This document shows, piece after piece, positions 45,679 through 56,859 of a stretch of 64,000 bases of DNA. The stretch comes from Nemertoderma westbladi (taxonomy: Eukaryota > Xenacoelomorpha > Nemertodermatida > Nemertodermatidae). The DNA lies in the NCBI GenBank assembly GCA_032718475.1, contig JAUCBJ010008394.1, positions 101,786-165,785 of the forward strand. The letters run 5' to 3'. The translations under genes were made by a program, and so were the position numbers. Positions within the stretch are counted from its first letter, which is position 1, and every line of letters begins with the position of its first letter. A model generated the notes under the pieces. That model saw nothing but the letters and a program-made list of their open reading frames with translations. It searched no databases and was not told the DNA's origin.

Positions 45679-47004
45679 ATGTCAGATAAAGAGGCTCCTA
45701 TAAAGTCAAGTCCAATGAATATAAGTCGTTCATATAAAAATGGTCACCAAAAGGGCTGGAGACTTTATATGTTAGTGTCCATGAGAATGTATCAAATTTT
45801 GCTTGCGTATCAAATGATACCAGGTTGGTGTCATAATCTATTGGAGTCCTTCTTCCCAATTGTTGTTGAAGAACGAGGTTGGTCAAAAACTCTGATTGGT
45901 GCATTACTCTCAACGTTTTCAATGGTGAGGCTTACAATTTGTATTACTTGCCCTCATTCTATCAACAATTGGGGAACTCATATCTCTTTGGGTCTATTTG
46001 GAATCATTGGAGCTGTTTCCCAGTTAGCATTTGGGTTTGTAGAATATATCCCAAATAATAATAATGGATTACATATATTCGCATGTTTTTCATTGCGCAT
46101 CATAGAAGCTGTTGGTCTCAACATCAGTTTTATGTATTCATTCAGTATATTGATGGAATTGTGGCCCACACAAAGAACTTTATTAGTCAGTGTAGCGGTT
46201 GTTATTGGCAACCTAGGATTCATGGTTGCACCAGGTTTTGGTTCTACAGTTTTTGCTGCTTTGGGTTTTGAATTTCCATTCATAATATCAAGTTTGATGT
46301 TTCTCATTTTCATCCTTTACAGTTGGATAGAGTCACCAGCTTACATTCAAGACAGATGTGAATTTAAAGAAGCCAGACCAACTTACCTTGGAGTTCTGAA
46401 GAATCCAGCAATAACTCTTATATTTATTTTGAGTGCATATTTTAGAATAGCTTCATCATTTACAGTTTCCAACTATGCTGCTTACATTCATCACGCCTAC
46501 AATGTGAACCAATACAATATTGGTCGGATATATATGATATCTCCTAGTATTCAAACCTTCATAGGTATAATAATGAGTTTGATGATGAAGAAAATGAAGA
46601 CCATCTTTCCTATTGTATTTGGAGTAATGATAGTAGCATTAGCAATGCAACTAATAGGTCCTACAGAACTTCTTGGTTTACCTCATTATCTCCCCGTCTC
46701 TGTTACTGGATGCGCTCTCCTTGGATTTGGTGCAGGTTTATACATGACCCCTGCGTTGGAAACGCAAACACAACTGGCTGTGAAGGTTTGTGGTTACCCA
46801 GACAACGTCGACACAAGATCTCTCCTCCAACAAATGTATCGAATATCACTGTCTATTGGAACCATTATAGGTCCCATTTTTGGCGGATTTCTCAATGATA
46901 ATTTTGGAATGCAAACTGCTTGTTCGCTTCTCAGTCTGTTGGGGTTGCCTTTTCTCTTCTCTTTAGTGGCTGTATGGGTATACTTTGTGCAAAGACCTTT
47001 CTGA
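45679..47004 (+). CDS. MFS transporter, copy beta (mosaic, altered C-terminus)
   Basis: A 441-residue MFS protein. Residues 1-50 differ strongly from alpha (KSSPMNISRSYKNGHQKGWR, then SMRMYQILLAYQMIPGWC). The stretch from GWCHNLLESFFPIVV to about ILYSW is almost identical to alpha. The last third mixes alpha-like and pseudogene-like blocks (MMKKMKTIFP, VMIVALAMQL and GCALLGFG shared with 17358-18381). A ~45-bp deletion removed the ancestral C-terminus and stop, so the protein ends WVYFVQRPF where alpha ends WVLRFQVD. The helix 5 and helix 11 motifs are intact, so transport function is plausible. Its upstream sequence (45440-45678) is not the alpha promoter, apart from the bases just before the ATG, so expression may differ. 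Confidence 0.83.
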   Translation: MSDKEAPIKSSPMNISRSYKNGHQKGWRLYMLVSMRMYQILLAYQMIPGWCHNLLESFFPIVVEERGWSKTLIGALLSTFSMVRLTICITCPHSINNWGTHISLGLFGIIGAVSQLAFGFVEYIPNNNNGLHIFACFSLRIIEAVGLNISFMYSFSILMELWPTQRTLLVSVAVVIGNLGFMVAPGFGSTVFAALGFEFPFIISSLMFLIFILYSWIESPAYIQDRCEFKEARPTYLGVLKNPAITLIFILSAYFRIASSFTVSNYAAYIHHAYNVNQYNIGRIYMISPSIQTFIGIIMSLMMKKMKTIFPIVFGVMIVALAMQLIGPTELLGLPHYLPVSVTGCALLGFGAGLYMTPALETQTQLAVKVCGYPDNVDTRSLLQQMYRISLSIGTIIGPIFGGFLNDNFGMQTACSLLSLLGLPFLFSLVAVWVYFVQRPF

Positions 47005-47760
47005 ATGATAAACTTAATTATATTGTAGTTTCATTCTAGATATTGCAAAAACCGGAATTATTTTGTAGGTTTTATTCTAATAAGTCATTCATTTAAACAA
47101 TCCATTTTGATATTTCATTTTTTGAGAAAAACCATACTTAATATTCAGGAACATATTAGGCATCATGACAGGGTTGTATTGTATTGCTTGCCCCAACTTT
47201 GGGTTCTCTATTTGGTGCTGCCTAACATGATCACAAATATTTTGTATTTTGTGTTCAATTTATATCCCATTAAAAGAGGGCCGAAATAATGAATCAACAA
47301 TATATGATAAGGTGCTTGTTACCCTTAGAAACAGGGAAATGTATACCTACCAAACTCCAGAGAAGCATTAAAATCCTGTCCAATCATAAAGGGAATGTGT
47401 TAGATCCCTACCCAGTTATTGACTACAGTGTACCGCGAAACTAGCATGGAATCACTCTCCTTGTTATAGCTTCCAAAATATACAACAAAATATTTTATTA
47501 GCATTACTGTAAGAAAAAAAAGCTACTGACTACTGACCTAGAGCAAAAACGGCTCTTACGATTTTGATAAAATTTTGCAGGAACCATGAAAATAGATTTC
47601 AATGGGTACTTGTGCAATCGCGGTTTAAATTGAAACCAGCCAGACAAGTAAGCAAACATTAACTGGTTTAGCTGGCTATTACAGTCTCAGCTGAATAACT
47701 CTTCCCAATGCATCCTTTGGGAAAATCTACTCACTCTGCTATGTTAGACTGCTATGCCCT
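47005..47760. other. Downstream region of MFS beta, no gene
   Basis: Homologous to the alpha downstream regions, with private changes (for example a ~15-base deletion at 47500). Contains the third copy of the decayed LINE-B fragment. Confidence 0.6.
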
Positions 47761-48494
47761 CCAGAACTCCAGAAAGACCAAAATTTTGACAGTTAACTTT
47801 GAAAGTCCTCAGCAAGTCTCTGATCGGATGAGCATAAGCTCAAAAGATGGTATGCTTGAGCATGTGGATGACTGCTGTTACCTGGGATCATGGATCCGGA
47901 AGACAGGTGAGGACCTTCGAATACATAAGGGAAAGGCATGGGCAGCCTTGAATAGGCTTTCCAGGATTTGGAAGTCACCGAGAATTAATCGGAAACTTAA
48001 GGTCCGATTATTTAGAGCAGCAGTAGTTCCAGTACTCCTCTATGGGAGTCCATGCTGGGCTGTAACTGCTGAGGACACCAAATCTCTGGATGGTACGTTC
48101 ACAAGAATGCTACGCCGGGTTCATTGTGTCAAGTACAATGCACACATCTCCAACGAGACACTATATAACATTGGAGGTGTCTCATTGGTTCCCCCAAGCT
48201 TGACACTAGAACAATCGCCTCCGCTTTGCAGGACATTGCTTTCGCCGTGAGGACCAGCCAGTGCATAATCTTGTACTTTGGCAGCCTCATGGAGTGAATA
48301 AGCATGGTGGACAGCCCATGACTTTCTTGAGACGCATCTTAAAGGACACTGGCCTTGAAGATGCGGATAATCTAGCAAATGTCATGGGTGATAGGGAGTT
48401 GTGGCGGTGCAATTTTGTCGATGAGCCGGCACAGCATTCCTAAAAATGCAGCTGCAATGCAGCATGCCGATCCTAGTAGTAGTAGTAGTAGTAG
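47761..48494 (+). mobile_element. LINE-A downstream of MFS beta
   Basis: Same insertion as the unit 1 copy at 26193: TATGCCCT lies on both sides (47753-47760, 48495-48502) and the derived 3' bases (GATAATCTAGC, GATGAGCCGG) are shared. About ten private substitutions separate it from the alpha-associated copies. Confidence 0.92.
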
Positions 48495-48546
48495 TATGCC
48501 CTGGATTCAATAAAAGCGAATGTCTATTACAGTGAATGACGAGCTG

Positions 48547-48790
48547 AACCTGAACTTCTTACACAATAGTGTTTGGTGGTGCAGGTTCGAATCCGACTAA
48601 AGGCTGTAGAAATTTCGCACTGTTGTGTCCCTAGGCAAGACACTTTAGACATTAGTGCCTACGCCAACACAGCGGTATAATGGGAACCTGGCTTTGCTGG
48701 GGTAATGATAATAAAAGCGCTTTGAGTATGCTGAGTGTAGAAAAGCGCTATATAAATAACCAATATTATTATTATTATTATTAATAATAA
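48547..48790 (+). mobile_element. SINE, head deleted, unit 2
   Basis: Matches 33064-33302 but starts inside the tRNA anticodon region. The missing 5' part coincides with the 48546/48547 deletion junction, not with 5' truncation at insertion. Confidence 0.88.
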
Positions 48791-49861
48791 TTTGACACCA
48801 CCTAGCGGATTAATATATAATTGTATATCGATGGAATACATTTTATAGCATGGGGTATAGGGTCCGAGCCACGAAGTCGGCGGAGCCTTTGCGAACTGAC
48901 GCTATCTCTTAGGGGGGTAGGTCAATTATGGCAAATAGTTCATTCAATAATGGTACTGTATGTCATCATCGTCGCTACCTACGATTTTGACTTACTTATA
49001 ACTTCGTCAGATTTAAAGCTTCATATCATGTCATGGCAATCTTGTTTCGTAAATGGCAAAAGTCCTTTCTCAGATTGATATAGCTGCATTTTATTATGAG
49101 TTTCCAACTTTTGAATTTTTTGGATCTATCACCTTACATCCATCTCTACAGGTAAGGCAAAATCTCTCTCAAAACTAAATGCGATGAAACTAGTGATCGC
49201 AAATTTTGATCCAACTCTCTTTATGACCCTTTTCATTGCCTAATGCAACCTATTACTACAATGTTTTGCATCATTTATTACATAAACATAATATTCTAGT
49301 GTTATAATGTGGAACAACATAATGAGCAAATAAAATTGCAGTCATGTGGTGGAGAACGGTTGGACAGTAGAAAGTACCAAGCATCTACTCAACTATAAGG
49401 ATTGTTAACAACTTCCTACTTACTCTTCCCTACTGTTCCTTTTGTTTGGCTTGTGTTATGCAAATTTACACAGAATTTTCATGAACAAACATATGATCCG
49501 CAAAATAAAATTTTATTTCAAAATATGTGGTTCGGATTGATTGCGAAATACTTACGGTTTTTTTTGCTGGATTGGCTCAACTATTTGAAGAAGATGCCAC
49601 CAAAGTGCTGGTTAATAGCAAGGAGACTGCCCATAAATATTGATGCTGACCAGCACTTGATCGATCGAATTAACTTGACTCCTTTAGATGGATCTGAAGG
49701 AGCTTTTGTTTTCTTAGGTCATCTTAGTTACGTGGGAAATTATTTATCACGGGTGGTGAAGGACAATATTTTTTGCCGATAGATGCTCAAGTAGTATTAA
49801 ATCGAAATCAGGCTTTTACTACATATTGTACAACAGTATTACAGTATCGTAGTAGTAGATA
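48791..49861. other. SINE-rich block of unit 2, no gene
   Basis: Collinear with unit 1 apart from the missing 33536-34080 and 34372-35210 segments. It contains the single empty target ATAATGTGGAAC at 49304-49315. Confidence 0.55.
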
Positions 49862-50040
49862 CAGCTTCTGAACTGCTTTCGTAATAGTGGTTGTTGGTGG
49901 CGAAGGTTCAAATCCAACTGTGGTCTGTAGAAATTTTGCACTGTTGTTTCCCTAAGTAAGACACTTTCGACATTTTAGTGATTATGCAAATCCTGCAGTT
50001 CAATGTGAACCAGGCTTTGCTGTGTTAGTAAAGAAATGGT
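49862..50040 (+). mobile_element. Old SINE copy, unit 2
   Basis: Duplicate of 35760-35960, with the same lost tail. Confidence 0.75.
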
Positions 50041-50857
50041 TGGATAGTTAAAAACTGTTCATTCTTGGCCGGTGGCGCCTTATTGTATACCTTATAGGTA
50101 ATAAGTCGGGAGAGAGTGAGAAGCGCTTTTGGGTAGCCTCCGAAGTTGACTGATCACGTTTTTATATGACTTGCCAATCAGCCTAACTACCTGTGGATTC
50201 AGTATCCGCATGTTGCATGAAGGCTTTCTGGAGTGCAGCTCAATCTTGTTTAATCTCCTTAGGTGGGGTTACCACAATAGCTGCGTGGTTCAGTAATAGA
50301 TGAAATGAAAAATTTTGAAGAGATACTTTATATGATGGCACTTCATTTATGTACCACTCGCCACTGGAATGACAATCTTAAAAGAACAAGCAACATATTG
50401 TTTGTTTTCTTAATCAAGCAAAGTGTTAATCTGTCAAAACAGTATCTGTTGAAAGTGGTTGTGGTTTGGCAGAGATGATATGGAAAATATCTTAAATGAA
50501 ATTATCCTAAAAGTGTCTGATGCTTTAGATAGTGTCTGAGTCAATCACATAAGGAATTTTAATTGACAGTAGTACCGTGTGCAAGAATCTACAGGATTAT
50601 ATCCATTAGAGCTAAGCACATTTGGCTTTCCTAGCTAGCCTCACAAATACAGGATCAGCATGCTATATGGCTGGGAAGAGTGAAATTAAAAAATGTTTTG
50701 AGTTAAATGGTAGTGTGTGCGGGTAGTAATTTAGATCATATAATTATCCCATATTCTTAGAATTAATTATACTCATATTTGTTATTATTATAATCTATTT
50801 TATACCAACATTGTCCCATTACCAATAGTAACCATCGAATATTTGTTTCGGTAACCA

Positions 50858-50992
50858 TCGGTTATTGACTGTGCTTGTCGGTTATTGGCTGTGCTTGTCG
50901 GTTATTGGCTGTGCTTGTCGGTTATTGGCTGTGTTTGTCGGTTATTGGATGTGGTAGTCCGTTATTGGCTGTGGTTGTCTGTTATTGGCTGT
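50858..50992. repeat. 20-bp minisatellite, unit 2
   Basis: Duplicate of 36794-36928. It is unchanged in copy number, which shows the array has been stable since the segmental duplication. Confidence 0.93.
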
Positions 50993-51664
50993 CAAACATG
51001 GTTTCTCTTCAATCAGTTGCCGAATTAGACTTTACACCCGACTTCATTATTACATTCATATTATTTCCAGAAAGGCGAAAATTAATTACAAAACTAATGA
51101 ATAAACTCTTTAGTGTTGGAATGAGATTCTGGCCTACTTTTAATGAATTCCATTCCTTATATATGTAGTTGATAACCATGATATAATTGAATCCCAGAAT
51201 AAATAAATAATTGAACCCCAGAATAAATAAAAATAATAATTTAAAAAACAACAGAATCTCGGTACGTTTCACTGAATTGGCGGTGTTGACGATAAATCTA
51301 CCAAGGACAAATTCTGCGGAACTCAAAAGTTAGAGCGCAATAATGTTTACTTTCACCCTGTGCAATAAATCTAAAATTGTAAGGTTGTAAAGAAATGTTG
51401 TTGAGTGATGATTGAATCCTAAGCCATAAGGGATGCATCTTCCTGCCTACAGAGAATTGGTTCACTTTTTGTGTGGATTATGGAATTAACAGGAGACCGT
51501 ATGGGTTCAATTACAGGGGCGAAGGAACCAGTATAATAATAGATTAATGAAGCTCTGCTTCCTTGTGGTATCCCGCTATCAGGCCATTCGAACAAGCCAA
51601 TTACCTCCAACAAAAGGGCTGTAAGTACATCCATCTTAACATTACTGGACTGTTAATAATTAAA

Positions 51665-53179
51665 TCTACGGCAGGGGTCGCATTCCACGGTTGGCATGGA
51701 CGTTATATTACATACAGGAAACCACGCCTTAGTGGCAACAAATCATTTAATACGTCTTCTTGTTTGATGCAATACGTAGCTAATACTGCGCGTAGCTAAT
51801 ATTCGCCGGAGATATAGCATATAAAAATCCCCGCCCTCCTCCCCACATTGGAATTAGGTACACATTACACAGGGTTGTTCCATCAAGTAAACCTTGGCAC
51901 ATATTTTCCGACTTACTAATAATCATATAATTCTAACTGGGGGTAAACGCTCTGCCTACACCTACGCCTAAGCCTACACACCTAGAAGTAGTTAGTTAGT
52001 TTTATTGTCGAGATGCATATAAATTTAACAATATATAATAAACCCATTGACTGTCCAAAAGTTGCATAGCAGACGTAATACCTAACTTCATTGATTAATG
52101 TAGAACACAATTATAATTATAGCATTATAATAAATATAACAATAACCAAACCAATAAACGAGGAAGGATGTATTAGGAATATTGTAGAAAATCCAATTTA
52201 ATTAAGAATCAATAGTCGTATGTATAGGCATACCGGCTTACGGTACATGTGTGTTGTGTAGGCGTAGCATTTACCCTTTAACTAAAAATATTGCGATTTT
52301 CACTAAAAATAATTACAATTTAAACTAAAAAAATTTGACAATCACTAAAATAATATCAGCACTACCTATTATATACTAATTTCATATCGAACATGGTTTA
52401 AGGATTTGCAGTTTGTTTTCCTTCAAAGAATAACTTCAAGAGTCAACCAATAGGCAATCTTCGTCTGCTAGCAACCCTTTCCCGCTAATTTTAAATTATG
52501 GGAAAGGAACAGGTGACAGTGGCATATATTTATATAATCATAACAACAAACATGAGTCAATAGTCAGCTATACAATATCTGAATTAAATTGTATTTATTT
52601 ATCGAGCCATGATTTTCCTTATTTTTTCCAAGTTGATTTTTCTTGGACGAAAATTGCACCCAATTCTTCCTATGGATTGGACATTGGGTTCAATCTCCTA
52701 TACATTCTGAACAAATAAGGTTACATACAGTATTTGTTGAAGTTATAAGAACGACATTGTAAACAAAATAATCGTGAAATTTTAAGAACAATAATTGAAT
52801 ATATTATAAATATAAATTTTAAGTACAATTTATTGTGGGGAAAGTGATTAAATTTAGTGAAAAGTAATTAAATTTGAAATAATTTGTTGTGAAATTTGAT
52901 TATATTTTGTGGATACAAAGTTAGATGACAAATGATTATTATTAGTGTTAAATAAACTTGTTTGTTGCCTTTATCATTTTTATAATTTTTACTGCCAGTC
53001 TAAACAAAATTTCACTCAAAATCAATTATAAAATTTAAATATTGCGAAGATAGATATAATTATATGGTAGATATGGTGCCTATTTCACCCACTACCCCCC
53101 ACTCCCCCTGCTATCAGCGCCAGGGTGTCCAGTCCATGGTCCATTAGTGTCACTTCGCTACTGTGGCGTTTCAACCAAA
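51665..53179. other. No gene recognised
   Basis: Unique sequence right of the segmental duplication: AT-rich, short frames only. Confidence 0.5.
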
Positions 53180-53204
53180 CCCCCCCCCCCCCCCCCCCCC
53201 CCCC
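53180..53204. repeat. 25-nt poly(C) tract
   Basis: Uninterrupted C run. The glycine-rich minus-strand frame across it is spurious. Confidence 0.95.
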
Positions 53205-53415
53205 TCTGAGGAGCCAAACATAAAATTTACAAGGATTCTCGAGTAAGCGTGAAGAAATTCGACATGTCCTTAATACTTTTGCGACTTCCGCAACTTCGGT
53301 TTGTGAAACTGACATTGTTAAATAATTTATGAGTGTGAATCTAGATAAACTCCAAAACAACACATACCAAAAATATAATAATACCAGACCTAAATAAAAT
53401 ACTTTAATTACGTTA

Positions 53416-53890
53416 AGGGGGAGTCTCAACCAACGCGGACGCGTCAAGTGGATGCATCAAGGGTCAAAAGCAATAAGTGAAAGCGGGATTTTTAAATATT
53501 AATTTTTAAACTATAATTCAAAATACTGATGATTAACTGCTGCTTTTGGAGTCATTAACAGAAGAAGGAACAGAAAATACCGTCGTTTCTGGGTACATCC
53601 ATTGTGGTCATACAGATCAGTAATATGGGAGACTACCACACAATAGTGCAGGAACTGAGAGTATACCCAGTAATATTAATTCAGCCTAGCAGTCCAGCAC
53701 ACACAGTCTAGGTGCAGCAACAAGACAGCAGACTCAACGAAATACTACAAGCCCGGGTTGGGGCACCCCTCAATGCTTTTTATAATTTTGACGCGTCCGC
53801 GAAATTGGGCTGAGACCTAAAATTATGTTGACGCGTCCGCGTAGCTTATTTTATAATCATGACGCGTCCGTGTTGATTGGGGCTCCCCCT
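53416..53890. mobile_element. 475-bp PIF/Harbinger-like MITE
   Basis: Terminal inverted repeats of ~31 bp begin AGGGGGAG and include CGGACGCGTCA, with four to five mismatches between arms. TTA flanks both ends (53413-53415 and 53891-53893), the usual 3-bp target of PIF/Harbinger. The GACGCGTCCG motif occurs three times near the right end and once near the left. No coding sequence. Confidence 0.8.
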
Positions 53891-54216
53891 TTATGTAAGG
53901 CATAACCTAGCAGTTACGTAATATCATTGATTTATTAACTGATTGAGGCACTGGCGGTCTCAATGGATTGTTCCACGGTGCCTAAACCCCGCACTCCACC
54001 ACCCACAAACTATCTTACGGACCTCATATAAATAAATATATAAAAAGGAAAAAAAAGAAAAAGAAAAAATATATGTTTGAGAGAAAGTCAGAATTCTGCG
54101 TCTGCCCTCTCTACAAGCAACTTTTCTTGCGGCATGTTGTAAGAGCAAGTTTTGTTGATGAAAAACCCACATACATGAATATAAATTTGCTACTATGAAT
54201 TAATTGTATCGCTCAC

Positions 54217-54458
54217 CTTATGATGAAATAGTTTGTTATCGTTCTCAGCCGTTTGTCTATGGCGACCGCGATAAACACCATCAGGTTCCCAGCTATGGTA
54301 ACCAAGCAACATACCAGTGATCCAAGTATAAATATGTAGGATGTGACACCGAACTTTACATCTAACACATTGTTAGTACCGGAACTGGCGTTTAACAATG
54401 AAACTGATGAGTTTGCTGCTGATGTTAGCGGGGTTGAAGGGGTGGGTAAGGATGACAT
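54217..54458 (-). CDS. Class A (rhodopsin-like) GPCR, first coding exon
   Basis: On the minus strand, an ATG at 54458 opens 80 codons ending at a splice donor (ATAAG/GTGAGC) at 54217/54216, phase 2. The product has a Ser/Thr-rich extracellular N-terminus with two N-glycosylation sites (NSS at 16, NAS at 23). Membrane helix 1 spans about 38-66 and contains the GN pair (N58, position 1.50). The first intracellular loop (DKRLRTITNYFI) leads toward helix 2. A break right after TNYFI(I/V) is a common intron position in amine and neuropeptide receptors. Later exons would lie at lower coordinates on this strand; none is recognisable down to 51,665, so the intron is long, the rest lies elsewhere, or this is a fragment. 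Ligand unknown. Confidence 0.75.
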
Positions 54459-54479
54459 GATTGGACTTCTGGATTTAAA

Positions 54480-55620
54480 TCAAGCTTTGTAACTCAAAAG
54501 GATATGAACGATTATCAGCTTCGACCTTTGACCTTCGACCATATATATAATATTATAGATTATGAATCAACTATAATTATTTAACAACATCAAAAATTTA
54601 TATTAATTAATTAATCAAAATATTTCTTAAAAATAAACGAGCTAATATAGATGGTAGTCAGTTCGTCTGTCATTTGAGAATTTATATTTTTCAAGACTGG
54701 AATAATTGCCGGATGCAAGGCGGCTGGCAAACATAATCTGAGAAATATAACACGAGTGAGGCCTCCGTGCAGAAAATAAAAGTGCAAGCCATCTCTGCGA
54801 ACAATTATTATAATGATACTATGGTTAGTTATACATTCTGATATTTGATATTGGCTTCCGACACACACGTGATCACATTGTTAGACACAGAAACAGACTT
54901 TTGGAAAACGGCCATAGTATAATTATAACAGTTCACTGGTGGCTCGCAGTTCCGACTCGCCCCACATATAGTATCATCAAGGTTGTTTTAGGTTGAACTG
55001 ACTGATTTATAATGAGACTAGTTAGGAGTTATGGTATGTGATATGATTCATTATAGAGTATTTAATTGTCAGCATAGCCGTCTTATCAAGGCCGTCGTAA
55101 GTCATAAGGATTATAGATCTTATTACGATGGAATTACTGCTATTAGAAAATTTACAAAGTGATGCAGAAAGCAGTAAATAGATAAATTATGCTTCGGGAT
55201 TGGGTATGGGACAATCCAAGGAAGGAAGGGCATAAAATTGGAAACTCTTCGTTTTAGAGTCAGGTATTTCTACTTTCTTCTCCACTTTCTACGTATTTTA
55301 TTTATATCGTATTTTATTTATATCTAAACTTAGCTAAGTTTAGATTTAAATCTAAAAAAGTCATAGTAACTTCACCTATTTCTAAAGGATTTATATATCC
55401 AGCACTGGAGTAATAGAGATTCTAATTATTATTGTTAAAATGTATATTATTTACCGATCAGTCAATGGGCTAGCAGTAAAAAAGATTTGCATTATTTACC
55501 GAGGTAAATGGGGATTATTGCTCTTCAATCAGTCAACTTTACTGTAATAAAAACTATTCTGGAGAATAGCTACGACTACAAAATGACAATCAAGTAATTT
55601 ATTAATAATCTTCAAATAAA
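54480..55620. other. Upstream region of the GPCR exon, no gene
   Basis: AT-rich sequence with no recognisable coding signal. It may contain the GPCR promoter, but no specific element is identifiable. Confidence 0.5.
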
Positions 55621-55625
55621 TAATA

Positions 55626-56727
55626 TGCCCTGCCCTGCCCTGCCCTGCCCTGCCCTGCCCTGCCCTGCCCTGCCCTGCCCTGCCCTGCCCTGCCCTGCCC
55701 TGCCCTGCCCTGCCCTGCCCTGCCCTGCCCTGCCCTGCCCTGCCCTGCCCTGCCCTGCCCTGCCCTGCCCTGCCCTGCCCTGCCCTGCCCTGCCCTGCCC
55801 TGCCCTGCCCTGCCCTGCCCTGCCCTGCCCTGCCCTGCCCTGCCCTGCCCTGCCCTGCCCTGCCCTGCCCTGCCCTGCCCTGCCCTGCCCTGCCCTGCCC
55901 TGCCCTGCCCTGCCCTGCCCTGCCCTGCCCTGCCCTGCCCTGCCCTGCCCTGCCCTGCCCTGCCCTGCCCTGCCCTGCCCTGCCCTGCCCTGCCCTGCCC
56001 TGCCCTGCCCTGCCCTGCCCTGCCCTGCCCTGCCCTGCCCTGCCCTGCCCTGCCCTGCCCTGCCCTGCCCTGCCCTGCCCTGCCCTGCCCTGCCCTGCCC
56101 TGCCCTGCCCTGCCCTGCCCTGCCCTGCCCTGCCTGCCCTGCCCTGCCCTGCCCTGCCCTGCCCTGCCCTGCCCTGCCCTGCCCTGCCCTGCCCTGCCCT
56201 GCCCTGCCCTGCCCTGCCCTGCCCTGCCCTGCCCTGCCCTGCCCTGCCCTGCCCTGCCCTGCCCTGCCCTGCCCTGCCCTGCCCTGCCCTGCCCTGCCCT
56301 GCCCTGCCCTGCCCTGCCCTGCCCTGCCCTGCCCTGCCCTGCCCTGCCCTGCCCTGCCCTGCCCTGCCCTGCCCTGCCCTGCCCTGCCCTGCCCTGCCCT
56401 GCCCTGCCCTGCCCTGCCCTGCCCTGCCCTGCCCTGCCCTGCCCTGCCCTGCCCTGCCCTGCCCTGCCCTGCCCTGCCCTGCCCTGCCCTGCCCTGCCCT
56501 GCCCTGCCCTGCCCTGCCCTGCCCTGCCCTGCCCTGCCCTGCCCTGCCCTGCCCTGCCCTGCCCTGCCCTGCCCTGCCCTGCCCTGCCCTGCCCTGCCCT
56601 GCCCTGCCCTGCCCTGCCCTACCCTACCCTGCCCTGCCCTGCCCTGCCCTGCCCTGCCCTGCCCTGCCCTGCCCTTCCCTGCCCTGCCCTGCCCTGCCCT
56701 GCCCTGCCCTGCCCTGCCCTGCCCTGC
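55626..56727. repeat. (TGCCC)n satellite, ~220 copies
   Basis: Almost pure 5-bp repeat, with one 4-bp unit near 56134, two ACCCT-type units near 56630 and a TTCCC variant near 56676. Neither strand of the repeat can form a stop codon, so long open frames exist on both strands and carry no meaning. The GGGCA strand has very high G-quadruplex potential. Confidence 0.97.
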
Positions 56728-56859
56728 AGGCTGCAGGCTGTAACGGATGCAAATAAATACCTGCACTTTTTGAACGCCCATATTTCTCAACGACATTAAT
56801 AGTTATTTACAAATTTTGAATCCTTACAACGGCACCTTTCCATTTGTATCAACAAATCA

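Larger units (their letters stand above)
37600..51664. repeat. Tandem segmental duplication, unit 2
   Basis: Direct head-to-tail copy of unit 1. Relative to unit 1 it carries ~440 extra bases at 37766-38212, an additional MFS gene plus LINE-A (45255-48494 region), a 6.09-kb deletion at 48546/48547, and lacks the insertions noted at 33536-34080 and 34372-35210. The two MFS alpha copies differ by two residues, so the duplication is recent. Confidence 0.92.

Noticed and set aside
53085-53447. 120-aa minus-strand frame, partly hydrophobic
   Set aside because: It runs through a poly(C) tract and into a MITE end; no family resemblance, and it is not a plausible GPCR second exon.
55612-56796. Open frames of 372-394 aa on both strands (Pro/Leu/Ala/Cys or Gly/Arg/Ala/Gln repeats)
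   Set aside because: They are pure products of the (TGCCC)n repeat, which cannot form a stop codon in any frame.
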